Below, piece by piece: positions 43,339 through 50,937 of a stretch of 64,000 nucleotides of DNA. Position 1 is the stretch's first letter. The number at the start of each line of letters is the position of its first letter. The notes below the pieces were generated by a model that was given only the letters and a program-made list of their open reading frames with translations, was not told the origin of the DNA and did not search any database. Made by a program: the position numbers and the translations under genes. The DNA is from Actinomadura parmotrematis (GTDB lineage: Bacteria > Actinomycetota > Actinomycetes > Streptosporangiales > Streptosporangiaceae): positions 62,001 through 126,000 of the forward strand of contig NZ_JAIBOA010000007.1 of assembly GCF_019458805.1 (NCBI RefSeq). The letters run 5' to 3'.

Positions 43339-44526
43339 TCAATGCCCACTCGACGCGGCCGTCCCGTCCGGTGCCGCCGCCCGGGCCCGGCCGGGCACGG
43401 GCAGCCGGGCCGACAGCCGCCAGCGGCCGTCGTCGCCGGGGCCGTGCTCCAGCGAGCCGCCCGCGAGGCCCGCCCGCTCGCGCAGCCCGAGCAGGCCGTT
43501 GCCCGAGCCGGGCGGCGCGGCCCGCGCCGGGCCGGCCGGCAGCGGGTTGGCGACCTCGACGCGCAGCCCGGCGGCGTCCAGCTCCAGGACGACGCTGACG
43601 GGCGCGCCCGGGGCGTGCCTGCGGGCGTTGGTGAGGCCCTCCTGCACGATCCGGTAGGCGTGCCGGCCGATCACCTGCGGGACGTCGGCGGCGCGGGGGA
43701 CCCGGTCGGCCAGGTCCACGCGGGCGCCCGCCGCCCGCGACTGGTCGACGAGCGCGGGAACGTCGGCGAGGCTCGGCTGCGGCGGCTCGGGGACGTCGCC
43801 GCCGCCGCTGCGCAGCACCCCGATGACGAGCCGCAGGTCCTCCATCGCGTCGTGGGCGCCGCGCCGGATCACCCCGGCCGCCGCGCGCTGGCGCTCGGTG
43901 GCGTCCGCGCCGAACTCCAGCGCGCCCGCCTGGACGGCGAGCAGCGAGATGCGGTGGGCGAGCACGTCGTGCATCTCGCGGGCGATCCGCTCGCGCTCCA
44001 GCAGCCGCGCCTCCTCCACCCGCAGCCGCTGGCTCTCCTCGGCCTGGCGGGCGCGCTCGGCGAGCGAGGCGATGAGCGCCCGCCGCGACCGCAGCAGCAT
44101 CCCGAGCGAGGCGATCACCACCAGGGCGAGCACGAACACCACGATCGACGACAGCCGCTCGCCCGGATCGGCCATCGGCGCGAGCAGGAACGTCACGGTG
44201 ACGAACGCGCAGTCCAGCGCGGCGACCGCGAGGGTCGCCCGCCACGAGCGGTGCACCCCGACCGCGAACAGCCCGACCGCCATGGCGCCCATCGCGAGGC
44301 CCGACAGCAGGCTGAGCGCGGTGCCGAGCAGCGCCGTCCCGACCGGCCGCCGGCGCCGGTACAGCGTCACGGCGAGGATGGCGACCGCCCCGATGGCGAC
44401 GTCGCGGACGACGGACGGCTGCTCGTGCTCGGGGAAGCTCTCGCGGGCGCCTTCGAGCATGACGGCCCCGATCACCGCCGCCGCACCGAGGAGGCCGAGA
44501 TCGTGCGCCGCGCGCCGCAGGTCCAC
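43339..44526 (-). CDS. DesK/NarX-type sensor histidine kinase
   Basis: This 395-residue kinase has about five N-terminal membrane segments (residues 10-145) and a HisKA_3 domain with phospho-acceptor His186 in REMHDVLAHRISLLAVQAG. Its HATPase is degenerate at the N box (EGLTNARRHAPG) and ends in SGNGLLGLRERAGLAGGSL. A TAATGT -10 element ends six bases before the GTG, suggesting a leaderless mRNA that heads the whole minus-strand cluster down to the ABC exporter. Confidence 0.9.
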   Translation of the reverse strand: MDLRRAAHDLGLLGAAAVIGAVMLEGARESFPEHEQPSVVRDVAIGAVAILAVTLYRRRRPVGTALLGTALSLLSGLAMGAMAVGLFAVGVHRSWRATLAVAALDCAFVTVTFLLAPMADPGERLSSIVVFVLALVVIASLGMLLRSRRALIASLAERARQAEESQRLRVEEARLLERERIAREMHDVLAHRISLLAVQAGALEFGADATERQRAAAGVIRRGAHDAMEDLRLVIGVLRSGGGDVPEPPQPSLADVPALVDQSRAAGARVDLADRVPRAADVPQVIGRHAYRIVQEGLTNARRHAPGAPVSVVLELDAAGLRVEVANPLPAGPARAAPPGSGNGLLGLRERAGLAGGSLEHGPGDDGRWRLSARLPVPGRARAAAPDGTAASSGH

Positions 44527-44562
44527 ACCGTCACATTAAAGGATGGACCGGTCGGCGGCCGG

Positions 44563-45753
44563 TCAGAGTCTCCCGGGCGTCACGGGCCGGCCGAGGGCGC
44601 TGCCCTGGAGCCAGGTCTCCCACGACACCGCCCACGGCGTTGGGCCGTTGCCGAACCTCAGCTTCCGGGACGTCCCGGTGATCTCGATGATGTCGCCCTT
44701 GTTGGTGAACTCGTAGAACCACTTGGCGTCGCTCGGCGAGGCGTTCACGCAGCCGTGGCTGACGTTGGAGTTGCCCTGCGCGCCGGTGGACCAGGGCGCC
44801 GCGTGCACGAACGTGCCGCTGTAGGTGAGGCGGACGTTCCACTTGGTGGGGATGCGGTAGGCGCCGGGGTCGCCGGTGGTGGCCGAGTCCATGACGATGT
44901 TCGCGGCCTTCTCCTGGGCGATCATGACGCCGGTGTAGCTGTCGTCGCCGGGCTTGCCGAGGCTGACCTTCATCGTCCGGACCACCCGGCCGCCGTCGGT
45001 GACCTTCGCCTCGTGCCGCTTCGCCGACACGGTGGTGACGTGGCGCGGCCCGACGGTGAAGCTCAGCGAGCGGTCCTTGGTGCCGTACACGCCGTCGGCG
45101 ACCTTCACTCCGGCGAGATGGGCGACGACCTGCACCTTCTGCCCGGTCGGCCAGTACTCGCGCGGCCGGAAGTCGACCTCGCGGTCACTGATCCAGTTCC
45201 AGGCGCCCGGGACGGGCTGCGACATCCGGACCTCCAGCGACCGCTCGACGGCGGCGCGGGCCTCCTTGGTCGCCACCGGCCGCGACAGCATGAGCTGCAC
45301 CGGGATGCCGACGCCCACCGTGTCGCCCTCCAGCGGCGCCATGCCGCTCTCCAGCTTCTTGCGGGGCGCCAGGGTGGTGAACGTCGAGGTGGCCGTGCCG
45401 CCGTCCGCGGCCCTGGCCGTCAGGGTGTAGGTGGTGGCGGGCTTGAGGCCCCAGGAGGTCCGCCAGGACGCGCCGTCGGCGGCGAGGGCGCCCTCGGCCT
45501 CGGCGCCCTTGGCGTCGGCGAGCGTGACGGACGCGAGCCTGCCCTTGGCGGCCTTGACGGTGACCGGCTGGTCGGGCGCCACGTCCTTGCTCCCGTTCGC
45601 CGGGGTGATCGCCGGGGGAGTCGCGGCGTCCTTGCCGCCGTCCCCGCCGTTCTTGCCGCCCGTGCCGCCGCCTCCCGACGAGCAGCCGGCGAGCGCCAGC
45701 AGGACCGCTCCGGAGACCGCCGTCCCCGCCCTCATCGTCCGTACCGTCGGCAC
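44563..45753 (-). CDS. L,D-transpeptidase lipoprotein (LdtMt2-like)
   Basis: This enzyme makes 3-3 cross-links in peptidoglycan outside the membrane. The 396-residue precursor has a lipobox LLALAGC, a Gly-rich linker, two Ig-like domains (about 55-250) and a YkuD domain with HAAPWSTGAQGNSNVSHGC and catalytic Cys335. The GTG at 45753 follows GGAGGAGG, which decides the start. It lies just downstream of the pentose-phosphate operon but is separated from it by a terminator. Confidence 0.92.
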   Translation of the reverse strand: MPTVRTMRAGTAVSGAVLLALAGCSSGGGGTGGKNGGDGGKDAATPPAITPANGSKDVAPDQPVTVKAAKGRLASVTLADAKGAEAEGALAADGASWRTSWGLKPATTYTLTARAADGGTATSTFTTLAPRKKLESGMAPLEGDTVGVGIPVQLMLSRPVATKEARAAVERSLEVRMSQPVPGAWNWISDREVDFRPREYWPTGQKVQVVAHLAGVKVADGVYGTKDRSLSFTVGPRHVTTVSAKRHEAKVTDGGRVVRTMKVSLGKPGDDSYTGVMIAQEKAANIVMDSATTGDPGAYRIPTKWNVRLTYSGTFVHAAPWSTGAQGNSNVSHGCVNASPSDAKWFYEFTNKGDIIEITGTSRKLRFGNGPTPWAVSWETWLQGSALGRPVTPGRL

Positions 45754-45799
45754 CGTGGAACCTCCTCCGGTCGTGCGCGTCGGATGCCCGTCAAAAGGT

Positions 45800-45838
45800 G
45801 TTCCCCCGCCCGCCAGAGTATGCGGCGGACGGGGGAAC
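45800..45838 (-). terminator. Rho-independent terminator of the pgl-opcA-zwf operon
   Basis: A 15-bp stem (45800-45814 with 45824-45838, one mismatch) with a 9-base loop is followed on the minus strand by ACACCTTTTG. It ends the operon before the L,D-transpeptidase gene. Confidence 0.8.
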
Positions 45839-45875
45839 GGCCCTGCGACGTCGGATGCGCGAGGCCGGGCGGGCG

Positions 45876-46661
45876 TCACGGGGAGGCGATGCGCTCCAGG
45901 CCCGGCGGCAGCTCGGCGGCCGCCGCCCGGTCGAGCAGGAACACCGTGGCCCGGCGGCCCCGCGCCCCGGCCGCCGGGACCTGCAGCGGCCCGGCCTCGG
46001 GGTCGAGGGCGAGCCGCACGGCCTGCGCCTTGGACTCCCCGGAGGCGAGCACCCAGACCTCCTCGGCCGCCCGGATCGCCGGGAACGTCAGCGAGATCCG
46101 CACCGGCGGCGGCTTCGGCGACCCGTGCACCGCCACCACCGTCCGCTCCTCCTCGCGCAGCGCGGGCAGCTCGGGGAACAGCGACGCCACGTGCGCGTCG
46201 GGGCCGATGCCGAGCAGCACCACGTCGAAGCGCGGCGCCGGCCCGTGGTCCTCGGGACGGGCGGCGGCGCGCAGCTCGGCGGCGTACCGCTCGGCGGCCG
46301 CCTCCGGGTCGTCGCCGTCGGGGCCGTCGGACGCGCCCATCGCGTGCACCCGCGCCGGGTCCAGCGGCACGTGGTCGAGCAGCGCGCCGCGCGCGCCCGT
46401 CTCGTTGCGCTCCTCGTCGCCGGCCGGCAGGAACCGCTCGTCGCCCCACCAGACGTCGAGGCGGCCCCAGTCGATGGCGTCGCGCGCCCCGAGGGCGTTC
46501 AGCTCGGCGAGCACCGCCGTCCCGACGCCGCCGCCGGTCAGCACGACCGACGCCGAGCCGCGGTCGGCCTGCGCCTCCACGATCCGGGTGACGAGGCGGT
46601 CGGCGACGGCCTGCGCGAGCAGCTTCTGGTCCTGGTGGACCACCACCTGCGGCGGCGTCAC
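45876..46661 (-). CDS. pgl: 6-phosphogluconolactonase
   Basis: The enzyme hydrolyses 6-phosphogluconolactone in the oxidative pentose-phosphate pathway. The 261-residue DevB-type protein has VVLTGGGVGTAVLAEL, the WWGDERFLPAGDEERN signature and VVLLGIGPDAHVASLFP with the catalytic His. Its GTG overlaps the opcA stop by four bases, matching the zwf-opcA-pgl order seen in actinomycetes. Confidence 0.95.
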   Translation of the reverse strand: MTPPQVVVHQDQKLLAQAVADRLVTRIVEAQADRGSASVVLTGGGVGTAVLAELNALGARDAIDWGRLDVWWGDERFLPAGDEERNETGARGALLDHVPLDPARVHAMGASDGPDGDDPEAAAERYAAELRAAARPEDHGPAPRFDVVLLGIGPDAHVASLFPELPALREEERTVVAVHGSPKPPPVRISLTFPAIRAAEEVWVLASGESKAQAVRLALDPEAGPLQVPAAGARGRRATVFLLDRAAAAELPPGLERIASP

Positions 46662-47653
46662 TTCTTGCCCTCCCCGCCGCCGGCCGCCTTCCGCGGGGCC
46701 GGCTTCGGCTTCTCCTCGGGAGCCGCCTCGGCGGAGCCCCCGGCGGCCTGCTGCTTGGCGAACTTCTTGGCGGCGTCCTCGTACACCTCGTCGGGGTCGA
46801 GGCGCCGCAGCTCCTCGGCGAGCAGGTCCGACAGCGGGCGGCGCAGCAGCGCCACCTGCCGGTCGGGCTGCCCGGGCCGCGCCAGCGTCGCGACCCGCCC
46901 GTCCGGGCGCGAGATCGCGACGTCGCCGTCCTTGGTGCGCAGGACGACGCCGGTGATGCCGGGCCCGTCGGACACCTCGCGGCCGACCGCGACGCCGAGC
47001 CGGACCGACAGCCACGCCGCCAGCAGCTCGGCGCTCGGGCTGTCGGGCTCGCCGGACACCGTGCCGCCGGTGACCTCGGCGGTCGGCTGGTCCAGGGTGG
47101 CGGCCAGCAGCGTCCGCCACGAGGTGAGCCGGGTCCAGGAGAAGTCGGTGTCGCCCGGGTGGTAGTCCTCGGCGAGCCGGACCAGGGTGCCGAGCCGGTC
47201 GCGGGCGGCATAGGAGTCGGTGACGCGGCGCGCGGCGAGCGCCCCGAGCGGGTCCCCGGCCGGCGACTTCGGCACCTTGCCGCCCGGCCACCAGGTGACG
47301 ACGGGCGTGTCGGGCATGAGCAGCGGCACGACGACCGAGTCGGCGTGCTCGGCGAGCGGCCCGTACATGCGGAGCAGCACCGTCTCGCCGGGGCCGGTCT
47401 CGCCCATCCGGATCTCGGCGTCCAGCCGCGAGGAGCTGCCGCGGGCGTCCCGGCTGATCACGGTGAGCACCCGGCAGGGGTGCTCGCGGGCCGCCTCGGT
47501 CGCCGCGCGCACCGCGTCGTACTGCGCCGACTCGTCGGTCACGATGATCAGGGTGAGCACCATGCCGACCGCCGGGCCGCCCATGAGGTGGCGGGCCTGG
47601 GTGAGCGCGTCCTGGATGCGGCGCGTCGTGGTGTCGGTGAGGTCGATGTTCAT
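46658..47653 (-). CDS. opcA: Glucose-6-phosphate dehydrogenase assembly protein OpcA
   Basis: OpcA activates or assembles glucose-6-phosphate dehydrogenase in actinobacteria and cyanobacteria. The 331-residue protein has LTLIIVTDESAQYDAVRAAT, MPDTPVVTWWPGGKVP and RLTSWRTLLAATLDQP. The last 40 residues are a Lys/Ala/Glu-rich tail. It starts two bases after the zwf stop, with GGAGG about 11 bases upstream. Confidence 0.95.
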   Translation of the reverse strand: MNIDLTDTTTRRIQDALTQARHLMGGPAVGMVLTLIIVTDESAQYDAVRAATEAAREHPCRVLTVISRDARGSSSRLDAEIRMGETGPGETVLLRMYGPLAEHADSVVVPLLMPDTPVVTWWPGGKVPKSPAGDPLGALAARRVTDSYAARDRLGTLVRLAEDYHPGDTDFSWTRLTSWRTLLAATLDQPTAEVTGGTVSGEPDSPSAELLAAWLSVRLGVAVGREVSDGPGITGVVLRTKDGDVAISRPDGRVATLARPGQPDRQVALLRRPLSDLLAEELRRLDPDEVYEDAAKKFAKQQAAGGSAEAAPEEKPKPAPRKAAGGGEGKK

Positions 47654-47655
47654 TC

Positions 47656-49188
47656 TTAGAGTCGCCTCCAGGCGCGGCCGTCGCGGGCCATGAGGTCGTC
47701 GGCGCTGGCCGGGCCGTAGCCGCCGGACTTGTACTGGTCGACCTTCTTGCGCGACGCCCAGTACTCCTCGATCGGGTCGAGGATCTTCCAGGACAGCTCG
47801 ACCTCCTCCTGCCGCGGGAACAGCGGCGGGTCGCCGATGAGCACGTCCAGCAGCAGCCGCTCGTACGCCTCGGGGGAGGACTCGGTGAACGACTCGCCGT
47901 AGGCGAAGTCCATGCTGACGTCGCGGATCTCCATCGCGGTGCCGGGCACCTTGGACCCGAACCGCACGGTGATGCCCTCGTCCGGCTGCACCCGCATGAC
48001 CAGGGCGTTCTGCCCGAGCTCCTCGGTGTCGGTCTGGGAGAACGGCAGGTGCGGCGCCTTCTGGAAGATCAGCGCGACCTCCGAGACGCGGCGCGAGAGC
48101 CGCTTGCCGGTGCGCAGGTAGAACGGGACGCCCGCCCACCGCCGGTTGTCGATCTCCAGCTTGATCGCGGCGTAGGTCTCGGTGCGGGAGTCGGCCGGGA
48201 TGCCGTCCTCCTCCAGGTACCCCTTGACCTTCACGCCGCCCTGCCAGCCCGCCGCGTACTGCCCGTGCGCGGTGCTGGCGGCCAGGTCCTCGGGCAGCCG
48301 CACCGACGACAGGATCTTGGCCTTCTCGGCGCGCACCGACTCGGCGCTGAAGGACGTCGGCTCCTCCATCGCGGTGAGCGCGAGGAGCTGCAGCAGGTGG
48401 TTCTGGATGACGTCGCGGGCGGCGCCGATCCCGTCGTAGTAGCCCGCGCGGCCGCCGATGCCGATGTCCTCGGCCATGGTGATCTGCACGTGGTCGACGT
48501 AGCCGCGGTTCCAGATCGGCTCCCACATCGTGTTGGCGAACCGCAGCGCCAGGATGTTCTGCACCGTCTCCTTGCCGAGGTAGTGGTCGATCCGGAAGAT
48601 CGACTCCTCGGGGAAGACGCGGTGCACCGTCTCGTTCAGCTCCAGCGCGCTCGTCAGGTCGTGCCCGAACGGCTTCTCGATGACGACCCGGCGGAACCCG
48701 CCGTGGCCGTTGTCGCGGTCGGCCAGGCCGCTCGCCTGGAGCTGCTCGATGACCTGGGGGAAGAACTTGGGCGGGATCGACAGGTAGAAGGCGTAGTTCC
48801 CGCCGGTGCCGCGGCTGGTGTCCAGCTCCTTGACCGCCATCGCCAGGGCCTCGAACGCGCCGGGGTCGTCGAACTCGCCGGGGACGAAGTGCATCCCCTC
48901 GGCCAGGTGCGTCCACACGTCCTCGCGGAAGGGGGTGCGGGCGTGCTCCTTGACCGCGTCGTAGGCGATCTGGCGGAAGTCCTGGTGGTCCCAGTCGCGG
49001 CGGGCGAACCCGACCAGGGAGAAGCCCGGCGGCAGCAGCCCGCGGTTGGCCAGGTCGTAGATGGCGGGCAGGAGCTTCTTGCGCGACAGGTCCCCGGTGA
49101 CGCCGAACAGCACGAGCACGCTCGGCCCTGCCACGCGCGGTAGCCGCTTGTCCCGGGGATCCCGGAGCGGATTGGGTGTGTCGCTCAC
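47656..49188 (-). CDS. zwf: Glucose-6-phosphate 1-dehydrogenase
   Basis: The enzyme oxidises glucose-6-phosphate with NADP+. The 510-residue protein has the nucleotide loop VLFGVTGDLSRKKLLPA (about 26-42), the active-site RIDHYLGKE (His202, Lys206 region) and EKPFGHDL. AGAGGGGG precedes the GTG. A 135-bp gap with short repeats separates it from the Pgi-like trio. Confidence 0.96.
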   Translation of the reverse strand: MSDTPNPLRDPRDKRLPRVAGPSVLVLFGVTGDLSRKKLLPAIYDLANRGLLPPGFSLVGFARRDWDHQDFRQIAYDAVKEHARTPFREDVWTHLAEGMHFVPGEFDDPGAFEALAMAVKELDTSRGTGGNYAFYLSIPPKFFPQVIEQLQASGLADRDNGHGGFRRVVIEKPFGHDLTSALELNETVHRVFPEESIFRIDHYLGKETVQNILALRFANTMWEPIWNRGYVDHVQITMAEDIGIGGRAGYYDGIGAARDVIQNHLLQLLALTAMEEPTSFSAESVRAEKAKILSSVRLPEDLAASTAHGQYAAGWQGGVKVKGYLEEDGIPADSRTETYAAIKLEIDNRRWAGVPFYLRTGKRLSRRVSEVALIFQKAPHLPFSQTDTEELGQNALVMRVQPDEGITVRFGSKVPGTAMEIRDVSMDFAYGESFTESSPEAYERLLLDVLIGDPPLFPRQEEVELSWKILDPIEEYWASRKKVDQYKSGGYGPASADDLMARDGRAWRRL

Positions 49189-49269
49189 GTGGGCGCCCCC
49201 TCTTTCCCATTCTCAGCATCTCGTCCGTGGGTCCTGTGCCCACGCTTTCCGTCCGCTATCACGCTGTCG

Positions 49270-49317
49270 TGCCACGCGTGGTGCCACATGCGGCGCCACG
49301 TGCGGCGCCGCACTGCG
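49270..49317. repeat. Short tandem/palindromic repeats between the Pgi-like trio and zwf
   Basis: About three and a half 12-13 bp units of the type GCCAC(N)GCGG occur in tandem. They contain two perfect palindromes, CCACGCGTGG (49272-49281) and GTGCGGCGCCGCAC (49300-49313). They could form an RNA hairpin that attenuates transcription into zwf. Confidence 0.5.
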
Positions 49318-49323
49318 AGCATT

Positions 49324-50937
49324 TCATTCTCCCGACCGCGCCGAGTCCAGGAGCCGGGCGAGCCCGGCGCGCCGGTCGCGCAGGTGCAGCCACGCCACCG
49401 GCCGCCCGGCGGCGTGCGCGGCGCGGGCCGCACCCGCCGCCCGCGCGAACCGCCGCGCCCCCACCGGGCCGCCGCGGTCCCCGCCGCCGCCGGTCCGGCG
49501 GGCGCCGCCGGACCACACGTCGCCGGACAGCACCAGGTATACGCCCTTCTCGCGGAGATCATTCCCGATGGCCGGGCAACGGCAACCCCAGGCCACGGTC
49601 ACGGGGCGGGCGGCCCGCGCCGCCAGCACCGCGGCCAGCCTGCGCACCTGCGCGCCCTCGCCGCGCACCGGGTCGGCGTCGAGGAACGCCGCGACCGACA
49701 GCGGCCCGTCGGCGGACGCCCGGCCGGCGAGCAGCGCGAACAGGTCGCTGAGGTCGCTCGCCCCGGTCAGGCCGGGGTCGGCGGTGCGGATCTCCACCAT
49801 CGTGGCGCCCGCCCCCTCGGTGAACAGCGGCGCGGCGCGCTCGGCGCCGGCCGCCTCCGGGCCGGCCCGCGCGGGCGCCAGCGGGTCGCCGCCGAGCAGG
49901 TAGGCGGCCACCGCGGCGGCGTGCTCCCACACCACCAGCTGGGCGGCGAGCGGCCCGGAGACCGTCGCGTCGTCCTGGTGGGGGCGCCCGTCCAGCGTCA
50001 GCAGGAACACGTCGTCGCCCGGCAGCACCGGGACGCCGCCGTACTGCACGAGCGGCCGCAACCGGCCGCCGGTGCTCTCCTGCAGCAGCACGCCGATCCA
50101 GTCGGCCAGGGCGGGCGGCGCCGCCCGGAAGCCGTCCAGCACGACCGTCTCGCGGCCGGCGCGGGCGGCGCCGCCGAGGATCGCGCCGAGGACGAGGCCG
50201 GGGTTGTTCTCCGGGCGGGCGAGCGCGGGCAGCACCGCGGCCGCCTCGTCCAGCAGCGCCGCCACGTCCGCGCCCGCGAGCGCGGCCGGGACGAGCGCGT
50301 AGGGCGACAGCGCCCCGAACGCCGTCGGCGCGGGCGCGGGGACGAACCGGTGGCCGCGCTCGGCGGCGTCCTCGGCCGCGTCCGAGCCGGGCGGCGCCAC
50401 GACGACGAACCGCGCGGCGGCCTCCCCGGGCGCGAGGCCCGCCGCGGTGAGCCGGTCGGTGAGCCGGTCGCGGACCTCGCCGAGGACTGGATCGTTCCCG
50501 CCCAGCACGACGGCCGTCCGGGCGAGGCGCGCGGGATCGGCGGCCAGGCGGGCCACCGGGCCCGGGTCGCCGCCCTCCAGCGACGCCGGCGGCGCCCCCG
50601 TCCCGTCGGAGAAGCCGCGGACGGCGAGGCCAACGGCGGCCGCGGCCGTGCGCGGACCGGCGAAGGCGACCTCGGTGAGGCCCGCCGCGGCGGTCTCGGC
50701 GCGCAGCCCGGCCAGGCGCTCCAGCAGCGCCCGCGACGGGCCCGGCCGGGCGGGCCGGCAGAGCGGGCCGTCGTCGCGGCCCGCCGACGCGGGCCACAGG
50801 TCGGCGTCCTCGGCGGCGAGGCGGGCCGGCACCCGGTCGATCCAGAGCCGCCCGAGCACCCGCTCGGCGGCGTCGCGGACCGCGCCGCGCGCCGTGATGG
50901 TCGTCCCGCCGGCGACGACCGAGGTGAAACCGGTCAC
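49324..50937 (-). CDS. Pgi-like SIS-family protein, copy 3, strongly diverged
   Basis: This 537-residue paralogue of the next two genes keeps the family backbone ([60 protein letters not shown]). It has lost nearly every sugar-phosphate residue. The GGSS loop reads AGPRTAAAAVGL. The SSKSGGT motif reads GGNDPVLG. No HKGGP motif is seen, the corresponding region reading NDLREKGVYLVLS. It is unlikely to be an isomerase. Its GTG overlaps the copy 2 stop (GTGA), so it is co-translated. Confidence 0.8.
   Translation of the reverse strand: MTGFTSVVAGGTTITARGAVRDAAERVLGRLWIDRVPARLAAEDADLWPASAGRDDGPLCRPARPGPSRALLERLAGLRAETAAAGLTEVAFAGPRTAAAAVGLAVRGFSDGTGAPPASLEGGDPGPVARLAADPARLARTAVVLGGNDPVLGEVRDRLTDRLTAAGLAPGEAAARFVVVAPPGSDAAEDAAERGHRFVPAPAPTAFGALSPYALVPAALAGADVAALLDEAAAVLPALARPENNPGLVLGAILGGAARAGRETVVLDGFRAAPPALADWIGVLLQESTGGRLRPLVQYGGVPVLPGDDVFLLTLDGRPHQDDATVSGPLAAQLVVWEHAAAVAAYLLGGDPLAPARAGPEAAGAERAAPLFTEGAGATMVEIRTADPGLTGASDLSDLFALLAGRASADGPLSVAAFLDADPVRGEGAQVRRLAAVLAARAARPVTVAWGCRCPAIGNDLREKGVYLVLSGDVWSGGARRTGGGGDRGGPVGARRFARAAGAARAAHAAGRPVAWLHLRDRRAGLARLLDSARSGE

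Noticed and set aside
12300..44526. Prophage or integrative element
   Set aside because: No integrase, excisionase, phage structural genes, tRNA or flanking direct repeats were seen.
43342..46956. Plus-strand open frame of 1204 codons over the kinase, transpeptidase and pgl genes
   Set aside because: It mirrors strongly supported minus-strand genes, shows Arg/Gly/Ala/Pro low complexity, and has no recognisable fold.
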